From Polaribacter porphyrae (GTDB lineage: Bacteria; Bacteroidota; Bacteroidia; Flavobacteriales; Flavobacteriaceae): 64,000 bases of DNA. Location: positions 396,256-460,255 of the forward strand of contig NZ_MSCN01000001.1 of NCBI RefSeq assembly GCF_002954685.1, written 5' to 3'. The position numbers were made by a program, and so were the translations under genes. The notes under the pieces were generated by a model. That model worked only from the letters and a program-made list of their open reading frames with translations. It did not search any database and had not been told where the DNA came from. Below, piece after piece: positions 9,210 to 17,465 of the stretch. How positions within the stretch are numbered: the stretch's first letter is position 1; each line of letters opens with the position of its first letter.

Positions 9210-9965
9210 ATGAGATTTTTATTTTTATGTTTTTGTTTTTTTGTACTAACTAGTTGTAATCAGCAAAGTGAAAAAGTTGATATAATTAAAGAAGGTAAAG
9301 TACTTTTTGTAGTTTCAAATCAACATACTTATGGAAATACCAATATCAATGCAGCAAATCATTTTGGAGAAATCGTGTTTGCTTATGATGTTTTTATCAA
9401 AAATAAATTTGAAGTAGATTTTGTAAGTCCAAATGGAGGAGCAATTCCTATAGGTTATTTAAGTACTTCAGATAGTATTCAAAAAAAATACATTTATGAT
9501 GCGCAATTGATGGATAAATTAAAAACCACAAAAGCTCCAAATCAGATTCAACCTAAAAACTACAAAGCGATTTATTATGTTGGTGGAGGAGCTGCCATGT
9601 TTGGAGTTCCAGAAAATATAGCAATTCAAAAAATTGCATCAGATATTTATAAGAACAATGGAATTTTATCAGCAGTTTGTCATGGAACTGCAGGAATTGT
9701 CAATATCAAAAATGCAAACGGAAAATTTATTTATCAAGGAAAAAACGTAAATGGTTTTCCTGATAAATTCGAAAATAAAAAAGCAAAATATTATGAAACA
9801 TTTCCTTTTTCTATTGAAGAGATTATCAAAGAAAGAGGAGGGAAGTTCAGTTATTCAGAAAATGGATGGGATAATTATTTTAAAGTAGATGGAAGAATCA
9901 TTACAGGTCAAGACCCAACAGCTGCAGCTGCTGTAGCAAAAGAAATTGTAAAACAAATTCAATAA
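9210..9965 (+). CDS. DJ-1/PfpI-family lipoprotein
   Basis: 251 residues from the ATG at 9210. A TTG at 9189 would add seven residues but spoils the signal; from 9210 the protein starts with a lipoprotein signal ending LTSC16. The body is a class I glutamine amidotransferase-like domain with the nucleophile elbow AVCHGT (C157, H158) and the conserved acidic residue E54 that pairs with the cysteine in DJ-1/PfpI proteins. The family includes chaperones, glyoxalase III-type enzymes and amidases, so the reaction cannot be named. A lipid-anchored location is uncommon for this fold, although it recurs in Bacteroidota. The next gene starts 7 bp downstream. Confidence 0.8.
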   Translation: MRFLFLCFCFFVLTSCNQQSEKVDIIKEGKVLFVVSNQHTYGNTNINAANHFGEIVFAYDVFIKNKFEVDFVSPNGGAIPIGYLSTSDSIQKKYIYDAQLMDKLKTTKAPNQIQPKNYKAIYYVGGGAAMFGVPENIAIQKIASDIYKNNGILSAVCHGTAGIVNIKNANGKFIYQGKNVNGFPDKFENKKAKYYETFPFSIEEIIKERGGKFSYSENGWDNYFKVDGRIITGQDPTAAAAVAKEIVKQIQ

Positions 9966-9972
9966 ATAAAGT

Positions 9973-10389
9973 ATGAGAAAAATAATAATTTTAGCAATCG
10001 TTTTAATGAGTGTATCTGTAAATGCACAATCAGAATTTACAGCAATTAATAGAGTACTATATGATTATATAGAAGGCACAGCAAACGGAGAACCAGAAAG
10101 ACTTAAGAATGCATTTGATGAAAACTTCAATCTCTATTTTGTTGCAAATGACACGTTAAGAACTTGGTCTGGAAAACAATATGTATCTGGTGTAAAAAAA
10201 GGTAGAAAAAGTAACAGAATTGGTAAGGTACTTTCTATAGATTTTGAAGGTAATGCAGCAGTTGCCAAAATTGAAATTCTAATGCCAGCTAGAAAAAGAA
10301 TTTATACAGATTATTTGATGTTGCTAAAAATAAAAGATCAATGGAAAATTATTCACAAGTCATTTACATTTAAAAACTATCCAGAATGA
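9973..10389 (+). CDS. Secreted NTF2-like (SnoaL/lumazine-binding-like) protein
   Basis: 138 residues with a signal peptide ending near SVNAQ19. The rest has the cone-fold pattern of small NTF2-like proteins: an N-terminal helix (INRVLYDYIEGTANG), a central DENFNLYFVANDTL strand region and C-terminal strands ending LLKIKDQWKIIHKSF. In Flavobacteriia such proteins are annotated as nuclear transport factor 2 family or putative lumazine-binding. Most bind small ligands and no catalytic residue can be named. It overlaps the start of the next gene by 4 bp, so it belongs to the same operon as the DJ-1-like lipoprotein. Confidence 0.7.
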   Translation: MRKIIILAIVLMSVSVNAQSEFTAINRVLYDYIEGTANGEPERLKNAFDENFNLYFVANDTLRTWSGKQYVSGVKKGRKSNRIGKVLSIDFEGNAAVAKIEILMPARKRIYTDYLMLLKIKDQWKIIHKSFTFKNYPE

Positions 10390-12050
10390 GACAATTGTTA
10401 ATTTTATTTTTATCGATTTCTATATCAGCATTCTCTCAAAACAAACTTCTAGAAAAAAAGTTTGATAGTGTTTTGTCTGACTATAAAAGTGATGATAAAC
10501 CAGGGATTGTTGCTGGAGTAATTGAGAATGGAAAACTATTGTATTTAAAAGGTTTTGGAGTTGAAAATATTGAAACAAAACAATTAATTACACCACAAAC
10601 AAAATTTCAAGTAGATCATCTTGCAAAACAATTTACAGTTTTGTCTATATTATTGTTAGAAGAAGAAGGTAAATTATCCTTTGAGGATGATATTAGAAAA
10701 TACTTACCCAATTTACCTAAATATCAGCATATTATAAAAGTAAAACATCTGTTAAACCATACAAGTGGGTTACATTGTTTAATTCCACTTAAAGAGCTTT
10801 TAAATATTAGACAAAATGATGTGTTTACGCAACAAGATGCTGTTAAAATTATAAGTGCTCAACAAAAATTAAACTTTAAACCTGGCACAGAATTTTCTTA
10901 TCATACTTCAGATACAGAAGTTATTTTGATGGTAGAAATAGTAAAATCCATATCAAATACCTCTTTTGAAGAATTTACTAAAAAGCGTGTTTTTGAGCCT
11001 TTAGAAATGAATAATACTAGTTTTAATTCTTCAAGAAAGATGCTAAATAATTTAGCTAAATCATATACAATTAGAGAAAAAACTACTTTTAATCCAGTAA
11101 ATGATTTAACATTGGGAGTTAGTAATTTATACACTACAGCAGAAGATTTTGCAAAATGGTTTCAAATGTTTTATGCTGATAAAACACTATCAAGTTTAGT
11201 TAAAAAGTTAGATGCTTATGTTACACTTGATTCAGGTAAAGAATATAATTCTACTTGGGGAAAATTAGCATTGGGTAGGTATTTTGATCATCCAGAAAGA
11301 GGTTTGCCAAAAATGTCTTGGCAGTATGGTTTAATTGGGGGTTATGGAGCTAATTTTTTCAGGTATCAATCTCATAATTTGGTCACTTTTGTTTTTGGAA
11401 ATAACAATAGATACAATGGAATGCCAGCTGGTAATTTAGGCAATGTATTAATGGAAAAAGAATATACAGAGCCAATAGAAATTGATTACTCTAAAATAGC
11501 TTTTAAACAACTTTCTGCTAAACAACTTAAAAAACATGAAGGAATATATTGGGATAAAACCAATAGTTTGGTAAGAGAAATTTATTTGAAAAACGATACA
11601 TTACGCTGCAAACTATTGTCAAATAATAGAGAAACATCTTTATTGGCTTTAGGTGAAAACAAATTTCAGTTTTACTTAAGAGGAGATACAGAAATAATTT
11701 TAACGTTTAAAGACAACAGTTTAGAGTTTTCATCTTTAAATAGTGATGTTAGCAATTATGATAAAATTAATTTGATTGATGAATCAGAAGTAAAAAAATC
11801 AGAGTATGTTGGAACTTATTATAATAAAGAATTTGATGTGATTTTACATTTTGGAGTAAAAGAAAACTTACTATCACTTTCTAATTTTAAGACGAATCCA
11901 ATTAAGTTTTTTCCAATTGTAAAAGATGCTTTTAGGAGTAACACTTATATATATTCTGGAGTTCAGTTTACAAGAAAAGACAATTTAGTTGAAGGATTCA
12001 ATATCAATACTGATGGAGTTAAAAACCTGTATTTTGAGAAGTTAATTTAA
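10386..12050 (+). CDS. Class C beta-lactamase-fold protein with lost catalytic motifs (probable pseudoenzyme)
   Basis: 554 residues: signal peptide 1-17, a serine-hydrolase domain (about 25-350) and a C-terminal beta-rich domain (about 370-550) often attached to this family. The fold landmarks are obvious (KQFTVLSILLLEEEGKL, HLLNHTSGL, KPGTEFSY), but where active members have SxxK this one has H78-L-A-K81, so the nucleophile serine is a histidine. The YxN element is Y172-H-T174 and the late HxG element reads GLIGG. All three key motifs are therefore altered, suggesting a binding protein rather than a hydrolase. The reading frame is intact over its full length, arguing against simple decay. 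Last gene of the operon starting at 9210. Confidence 0.8.
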   Translation: MRQLLILFLSISISAFSQNKLLEKKFDSVLSDYKSDDKPGIVAGVIENGKLLYLKGFGVENIETKQLITPQTKFQVDHLAKQFTVLSILLLEEEGKLSFEDDIRKYLPNLPKYQHIIKVKHLLNHTSGLHCLIPLKELLNIRQNDVFTQQDAVKIISAQQKLNFKPGTEFSYHTSDTEVILMVEIVKSISNTSFEEFTKKRVFEPLEMNNTSFNSSRKMLNNLAKSYTIREKTTFNPVNDLTLGVSNLYTTAEDFAKWFQMFYADKTLSSLVKKLDAYVTLDSGKEYNSTWGKLALGRYFDHPERGLPKMSWQYGLIGGYGANFFRYQSHNLVTFVFGNNNRYNGMPAGNLGNVLMEKEYTEPIEIDYSKIAFKQLSAKQLKKHEGIYWDKTNSLVREIYLKNDTLRCKLLSNNRETSLLALGENKFQFYLRGDTEIILTFKDNSLEFSSLNSDVSNYDKINLIDESEVKKSEYVGTYYNKEFDVILHFGVKENLLSLSNFKTNPIKFFPIVKDAFRSNTYIYSGVQFTRKDNLVEGFNINTDGVKNLYFEKLI

Positions 12051-13060
12051 CCTTGAAATCGTTTAAAAATATATTTTTCCTTATTTTGAATAATATGCAT
12101 CTCTGTAAAGTTAGAGGGATGCATAAATTCAAAATTTTCGTTGATATTGAATGAAGTATTATCAACAATAAATTCACGCTCATATTCCTTATTACCAAGA
12201 ACATCATACCTTGCAATAAGGAATTTTTGATTGCTGATTTGCTTTTCAACACTAAACCAAGCACCACTTCCAATTCCTCCCAGCCAAGTTCCATTTTCTA
12301 ATTCAAATTTATCAGTATCAGCAAGTTCAGTACCAATTAAATTTGGTTCCGTATCAAATTTATTGAAAAAAGAAGCTTTGTATTCTTTTAAAATTGATCT
12401 ATTTTTATAAGATGTAATTTCTTGACTATCAATTTTATAAATCACTTTCGAAGTCGTAGCTTTAATGACATTACCAATAGGGCTTGGTGTAAAAAGATTG
12501 GAGTTTTTAAGATGTAATTTTATTTTATTATTTGATGTTGATGCTATAATTGTATCTGTTACAAAACGTGCACAATTAGTCCCTTTTTTTATAAATGCAC
12601 CATAAGGCAATTCTTTTTTGTCAATTAAATTATTGATGAATTTTAGAGCTTTATTATAATCAATTTGCTCATTAATGCCAGCAATTAGTCTTCCTGATCC
12701 ATGAGTTTTTTCTGGATGATTTTCTATCCAAAGTAAAATTTCTTTAAGATTTGTAAGTTTATTATTTTCAAACTTTGCTGTTAAAGGAATTAACAATTCT
12801 GGATCAGTTTCAGCAGATCTAACTCTACCATTTCCATGTGTGGTAATATATCTTCCAAAATCAAAATAATTAATTTTTGGAGCATTTTTTTTAATCAATA
12901 ATAATGCTGCATGTCCTGCTTGCACTGCGTGTTTGCTACCAATACCAATTTTTGGCCAAATTTTACTAGAAAATTCTCTGTAAGCAGGTCTTACTACTGT
13001 ATCAGGATAAGATAAAATGACAATGATACCGTCATTTTTTTTATTTTGTTTGCTACTCAA
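12047..13060 (-). CDS. Uncharacterised protein with possible permuted NlpC/P60-like (papain-fold) domain
   Basis: 337 residues, no signal peptide. I recognise it only as a Bacteroidota-restricted family of unknown function. Two elements stand out: GHAALLLIKK near residue 50 and GTNCARFVTDTI near residue 167. A His in a hydrophobic strand followed, over 100 residues later, by an NC-x-x-F-V helix is the order seen in circularly permuted papain-fold hydrolases (LRAT/YiiX type), so a thiol hydrolase or transferase is possible (inference). The C-terminal 120 residues form a separate beta-rich part. It follows the 81-residue gene by 6 bp in the murQ operon, which fits a cell-wall link. Its stop overlaps the convergent gene by 4 bp. 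Confidence 0.6.
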   Translation of the reverse strand: MSSKQNKKNDGIIVILSYPDTVVRPAYREFSSKIWPKIGIGSKHAVQAGHAALLLIKKNAPKINYFDFGRYITTHGNGRVRSAETDPELLIPLTAKFENNKLTNLKEILLWIENHPEKTHGSGRLIAGINEQIDYNKALKFINNLIDKKELPYGAFIKKGTNCARFVTDTIIASTSNNKIKLHLKNSNLFTPSPIGNVIKATTSKVIYKIDSQEITSYKNRSILKEYKASFFNKFDTEPNLIGTELADTDKFELENGTWLGGIGSGAWFSVEKQISNQKFLIARYDVLGNKEYEREFIVDNTSFNINENFEFMHPSNFTEMHIIQNKEKYIFKRFQG

Positions 13061-13066
13061 GGATTA

Positions 13067-13312
13067 TTAATCTTTATTAAAAATTGCTTTTTGAATAACT
13101 CCAAAGGTTTTAAAAGCAAAATACACTGTAAAGATTAAAAGTAAACAACCTATACCTATAAAAGCATATGCAAAGTATATTTTTGGAGCTTCAGTAAATT
13201 TATCTAGTGCTTTAAAACTCATTGTTATTATAATAGGAGATGCTATAAACAAGAGAATTAAAATTCCTAAACGAAATAATCCTTTTCTTAATAAATCTGT
13301 ATCTGTACTCAT
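13067..13312 (-). CDS. Small two-helix membrane protein (DUF6095-like)
   Basis: 81 residues with two transmembrane helices (about 13-32 and 45-66) and a short charged tail. It matches in size and placement a small membrane family that sits next to murQ in Flavobacteriaceae; I recall the name DUF6095 but could not check it. Its start overlaps the murQ stop by one base, so it is translationally coupled. Function unknown. Confidence 0.65.
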   Translation of the reverse strand: MSTDTDLLRKGLFRLGILILLFIASPIIITMSFKALDKFTEAPKIYFAYAFIGIGCLLLIFTVYFAFKTFGVIQKAIFNKD

Positions 13313-14121
13313 TATTTATAGTTTTGTATTGCATTTCTCACACTACCAAATTCTTCTAGCATTTTGCTTGCTTTTTTTAAGTCGATATTAAGTTCTTGTG
13401 CTAACATTTTTTCTCCTCTTTCTACTAATTTGTTGTTAGAAAGCTGCATATCAACCATTTTATTACCTTTAATTTTTCCTAATTGAATCATAGTAGCTGT
13501 AGATAACATATTTAAGACTAACTTTTGAGCAGTCCCAGCTTTCATTCGAGAACTTCCAGTTATAAATTCAGGCCCAACAATTACTTCAATTGGTAATTGT
13601 GCAGTATTAGAAAGTGGACTGTTTTTATTACAAGAAATACAACCAGTAATAATATTTTTTTCATTACATTTTTCTAAAGCAGCAATTACATAAGGTGTTG
13701 TGCCAGAAGCTGCAATACCAATAACTATGTCTTTATCAGAAATATTGTTTTCTTGTAAATCTAACCAACCTTGTTCTTTTGAATCTTCAGCAAATTCTAC
13801 TGCTTTTCTTATGGCTGTGTCTCCACCAGCAATTAAACCCACAACTAATTCATGAGGAACACCAAAAGTTGGTGGGCATTCAGAGGCATCTACAATACCT
13901 AATCTACCAGAAGTACCTGCACCAATGTAAAAAAGTCTTCCACCTTTTTTTAGTTTTTCAACAATTTTTTGGGTTAATTTTTCAATTTGTGGTAATGCTT
14001 TTTCAACAGCAAAAGGAACAGTTTTATCTTCATTATTAATATTAATTAATAATTCAGAAATAGACATATTTTCTAGATGGTTGTACTTTGAATCTTGTTC
14101 TGTAGTTTTTGTAAAGGTCAT
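13312..14121 (-). CDS. murQ: N-acetylmuramic acid 6-phosphate etherase
   Basis: 269 residues. MurQ cleaves the lactyl ether of MurNAc-6-phosphate to give GlcNAc-6-phosphate and D-lactate in peptidoglycan recycling in the cytoplasm. The SIS domain shows FYIGAGTSGRLG (about 65-75), the active-site stretch DASECPPTFG with E81, and a second acidic residue E112 in EFAEDS; the 31-residue spacing matches the two catalytic glutamates known in the family. Length is slightly shorter than E. coli MurQ (about 298), as usual in Flavobacteriia. First gene of a three-gene operon. Its -7 box lies so close to the start that the mRNA may be leaderless. Confidence 0.95.
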   Translation of the reverse strand: MTFTKTTEQDSKYNHLENMSISELLININNEDKTVPFAVEKALPQIEKLTQKIVEKLKKGGRLFYIGAGTSGRLGIVDASECPPTFGVPHELVVGLIAGGDTAIRKAVEFAEDSKEQGWLDLQENNISDKDIVIGIAASGTTPYVIAALEKCNEKNIITGCISCNKNSPLSNTAQLPIEVIVGPEFITGSSRMKAGTAQKLVLNMLSTATMIQLGKIKGNKMVDMQLSNNKLVERGEKMLAQELNIDLKKASKMLEEFGSVRNAIQNYK

Positions 14122-14125
14122 TATT

Positions 14126-14133
14126 CAAAAATA
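14126..14133 (-). promoter_or_regulatory. -7 box at the murQ start
   Basis: On the minus strand this reads TATTTTTG, a perfect TAnnTTTG, ending only 4 bp before the ATG (14121). Transcription would begin at or next to the start codon. Confidence 0.4.
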
Positions 14134-14175
14134 CAGTATTTATGATATTTTTAAATAAAATTGATAAAAACTTAT

Positions 14176-15006
14176 CTAATTTTTATCCTCTAAAAAAATA
14201 GTAAATGTATCGGTTTCTGATATGTGAAAGTATCCTAAAGGGAAATTAGCTTCATTTGTAGTGTTAATCATATTACCTAAAAGAGATGATGGTACAGTTT
14301 CAAAAGGACCACCAGCATTTTGACCACTTTGGTCTATTAAAACTCTAAAATAGGTGAAGTATTCTTTGGTAATACCAGACATTTTAATTTTTACAGCAGT
14401 TGGTACTTTAAGATCTTCTTCGTCATAAAAATATGAGAAATTGTAGTCTGCACCATTAAAAAATCGATCTTCAATTGCTAGAAATATATTGTTTGTCAAA
14501 TCAAAAAGGTAATAGTTATCTACTGAAATATCATCTTTAAAGGCAATTTCTAATTCAGTTTCGTTACCCGAAAATAATGTTTTGTCTCCTTGGGTAACAG
14601 ACGTAAAAGGCGTTGATTTTATTTTAGTAGCTGTGCCTTTATAGGTTTCATTATCATAAATTACAGTTAATTCATAATCAGTATTATCAGCAGGAATAAA
14701 AGCGTTTACAGGTTCGTAATCTCCATCTGCATTGTTATCAGTAAAATTAATAACATTGTTATTTGTTTTATCTGTTAAAAATACTGTTGCATTAATAACT
14801 GTTGGTATCGTTTCTTCAAAATAATCTGCTGATAATCTTAATTTTACAACTGTATTTGCTGTAATAGGATTTTCATCAAAATGAACTTCAAAAGAGGCAT
14901 CTATGATTAATTTTGGTGGAATTGAAGGTACATCAATCTCTACGACTTTTTCACAACTTGAGAAAAAGAAAAATAATAAAACTGGTAAAAATAGTATCTT
15001 TTTCAT
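14176..15006 (-). CDS. DUF4249-family lipoprotein
   Basis: 276 residues starting with a lipoprotein signal (MKKILFLPVLLFFFFSSC, Cys18) followed by EKVVEIDVPSIPPKLIIDA, a typical DUF4249 opening. The remainder is beta-rich. These proteins are encoded immediately after TonB-dependent receptors and are thought to be surface partners of the receptor, analogous to but distinct from SusD. Here it starts 4 bp after the receptor stop, so the two are co-translated. The ligand is unknown; no polysaccharide-degrading genes lie nearby, so a non-glycan substrate is as likely. Confidence 0.85.
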   Translation of the reverse strand: MKKILFLPVLLFFFFSSCEKVVEIDVPSIPPKLIIDASFEVHFDENPITANTVVKLRLSADYFEETIPTVINATVFLTDKTNNNVINFTDNNADGDYEPVNAFIPADNTDYELTVIYDNETYKGTATKIKSTPFTSVTQGDKTLFSGNETELEIAFKDDISVDNYYLFDLTNNIFLAIEDRFFNGADYNFSYFYDEEDLKVPTAVKIKMSGITKEYFTYFRVLIDQSGQNAGGPFETVPSSLLGNMINTTNEANFPLGYFHISETDTFTIFLEDKN

Positions 15007-15010
15007 TTTC

Positions 15011-17389
15011 TTAAAACTTAAAATTATAGGTTACTGAAGGTACAATTCCAAAGATTGAAGTTTGTATCGCTTCGTTTCTCAACGTTTCTCTATTCTGACT
15101 AAAATTAATGGATGCTGCATTTTGCCTGCCATATAAATTATAAATACCAAATACCCATTCTCCCTGCCATTTTCTGTTTTTATTTTTCTCTGGAGTTAAT
15201 GTTGCAGAAATATCAAGTCTGTGATATGCAGGTAATCTATCAGCATTTCTTCTATTATCATCAAAAATCGGTACGTTAAGCCCTTGAATTTCATATTGAC
15301 CTACAGGATAATTTGTAGGTTGCCCAGTTTGAAATAAAAAGTTGGCGTTAAATTTCCATTTTTTAGATAATTCATAGCTAGTATTTATAGATAAATCATG
15401 TGTTTTATCAAAAGGAGTATTATACCATCTTCCTTGATTTATGCCAGGTTCATTGGGTGTTCTGCCTAATGTTTGTTGTTCTGATCTTGATAGTGTGTAA
15501 GCAATCCATCCTTTAAAATCTCCTTCATTTTTTTTGAATAAAACTTCTAAACCATAAGCTCTTGCTTGCCCATTTAAAATTACAGTTTCAATTTCGTTAT
15601 TAGCTATAAGGTTTGCACCATTTATATAATCGATTCTATTTTGAATATCTTTATAAAAAACTTCTGTTTCTAGAGAATAATCTCCACCTTTAATAGATTT
15701 AAAATACCCAGCAGCAAATTGATCTAAAAGTTGTGGTTTAATATACCTACCACTTGGTGTCCAAACATCTAGTGGAGTAGGAGAGGCAGTATTAGAAAGT
15801 AAGTGTAAATATTGAGCCATTCTATTATAGCTCAATTTAATTGAAGCATCATCGCTTAATAAGTAAGACATAGAAACTCTAGGTTCAAAATTATTAAAAC
15901 TTGCAAGTACATCGCTTCTACTAAAATTTTCAGTTCCTACAGGTTCTGCTTCTTCGTACTTTTTAAATTGTTGGTTGTAAATTACAGGTTGATTGTTAGC
16001 ATAGATATTTAACTCATCTTGACCTAGCCTTGTAAAATTACTAAAACGTACACCATATTGTAAGGTCAACTTATCACTCAATTTATGTTCTGCTTCAATA
16101 TAAGCAGCAAATTCATTTGCATATTTGTCAATTAATTTTTCGGGTTGAATTCCTGAATCATCTCTATTTGGAATGATCTCACCAGGATTAAATTTTATAT
16201 AAATATTGTTGATTCCATAACTCAATTTCAATTTTTCGTTGAGATAATGTTTAAAGTCGTATTTTAAGTTAAAGTTTGTAATTCCAGAATCCCATTCAAA
16301 ACCTACAAAGTCTAATGTTAATCCATAGAAATAATCTGAATAAATTAATGATAAATTAGAGAAAAGTTTATCAGAGAAAAGGTGATTCCAGCGTAAATTA
16401 ACAACTGTATTTCCATAGGTATTTACAAAACTATCACTAATACCAAATATATCTTTTCCAAAATAGGTAGATAAGAATAGGTTATTTTTTTCATTGAATC
16501 TGTAATTGACTTTACTGTTTAAATCATAAAAATATGCAGTATTTTCATTATCAAACAAGGGTAAAAATAAATGAGCATAAGAAGAACGCCCAGCAACAAC
16601 AAAAGAACTTTTTTCTTTTTCTATTGGACCTTCAACTAATAATCTCGAGGATACTAAACCAATACCACCAATTACTTTAAATTCTTTACTATTTCCTTCT
16701 TTTTGATAGATATCTAATACTGAAGAAAGGCGACCTCCAAAACGTGCAGGAATACCACCTTTATATAGTTTTACATCTTTTATTACATCAGGATTAAACA
16801 CCGAGAAAAAACCAAAAACATGTGATGAATTAAAAACAATAGATTCATCTAACAATATTAAATTTTGATCAGCTGCACCTCCTCTAACATTAAAACCAGA
16901 TGCTCCTTCACCTGCACTTGTAACACCAGGTAAAAGTATCAGAGATTTAATAATATCTGCTTCACCCAAAACAACAGGAATCTGTTTTATGGTTGCAGCA
17001 GATAGTTTATTCACACTCATTTGCGGAGTTCTAACATTCAACTTTTCAATATCAGTTTCAATAATTATTTCATCTAAACTTTCTGCTTCTTCTTTAAGCT
17101 TAAAGTTTTTAGTTGTTTTTTTAGTAAGATTCACTGTTTCTACAATACTAGTAAAACCTAAATAACTAACTTGAATTTTATAGTTACCTTTTGGTATTGT
17201 TATAGAGTAAAAACCATATTCGTTAGTGGTTGTACCAGAATTTAATTCAGGAAAATAAATAGAGACTCCAATTAAAGTTTCATTACTTGCATCATCGTAA
17301 ACAGAGCCACTTAAAGTAACTTTTTCTTGTCCGAATGCAATTGATGTTATGAATAAGAGTATAAATAGTAATTTTTTTGATTGAAGCAT
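15011..17389 (-). CDS. TonB-dependent outer-membrane receptor with N-terminal carboxypeptidase-regulatory-like domain
   Basis: 792 residues. Signal peptide 1-20; a CarboxypepD_reg-like beta sandwich at about 22-105 (SGSVYDDASNETLIGVSIYF); plug domain about 120-230 with LPGVTSAGEGASGFNVRGG and PARFGGRLSSVLDI; then the 22-strand barrel ending in aromatic YNFKF. It imports or binds a substrate at the outer membrane using the TonB complex. It is followed by its DUF4249 partner. A good promoter (TACTTTTG) lies in the 76 bp before it, so it can be transcribed separately from the exporter operon upstream. Short for a SusC protein (about 1000 residues), so the FecA-like subclass is likelier. Confidence 0.9.
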   Translation of the reverse strand: MLQSKKLLFILLFITSIAFGQEKVTLSGSVYDDASNETLIGVSIYFPELNSGTTTNEYGFYSITIPKGNYKIQVSYLGFTSIVETVNLTKKTTKNFKLKEEAESLDEIIIETDIEKLNVRTPQMSVNKLSAATIKQIPVVLGEADIIKSLILLPGVTSAGEGASGFNVRGGAADQNLILLDESIVFNSSHVFGFFSVFNPDVIKDVKLYKGGIPARFGGRLSSVLDIYQKEGNSKEFKVIGGIGLVSSRLLVEGPIEKEKSSFVVAGRSSYAHLFLPLFDNENTAYFYDLNSKVNYRFNEKNNLFLSTYFGKDIFGISDSFVNTYGNTVVNLRWNHLFSDKLFSNLSLIYSDYFYGLTLDFVGFEWDSGITNFNLKYDFKHYLNEKLKLSYGINNIYIKFNPGEIIPNRDDSGIQPEKLIDKYANEFAAYIEAEHKLSDKLTLQYGVRFSNFTRLGQDELNIYANNQPVIYNQQFKKYEEAEPVGTENFSRSDVLASFNNFEPRVSMSYLLSDDASIKLSYNRMAQYLHLLSNTASPTPLDVWTPSGRYIKPQLLDQFAAGYFKSIKGGDYSLETEVFYKDIQNRIDYINGANLIANNEIETVILNGQARAYGLEVLFKKNEGDFKGWIAYTLSRSEQQTLGRTPNEPGINQGRWYNTPFDKTHDLSINTSYELSKKWKFNANFLFQTGQPTNYPVGQYEIQGLNVPIFDDNRRNADRLPAYHRLDISATLTPEKNKNRKWQGEWVFGIYNLYGRQNAASINFSQNRETLRNEAIQTSIFGIVPSVTYNFKF

Positions 17390-17422
17390 TTTTTTGTTTA
17401 ATTATTTTAAAAATTACATGAA

Positions 17423-17430
17423 CAAAAGTA
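17423..17430 (-). promoter_or_regulatory. -7 box for the TonB receptor/DUF4249 operon
   Basis: Minus strand TACTTTTG, with TTAACG about 23 bp further upstream at 17454-17459. The ATG at 17389 is 33 bp downstream. Confidence 0.5.
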
Positions 17431-17465
17431 CAATTATAAAGTGATAAGAAAACGTTAAAAAGTTA

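Noticed and set aside
12019..12294. 91-codon minus-strand ORF overlapping two convergent genes
   Set aside because: It lies in another frame of the clearly coding gene at 12047-13060 and has no family features.
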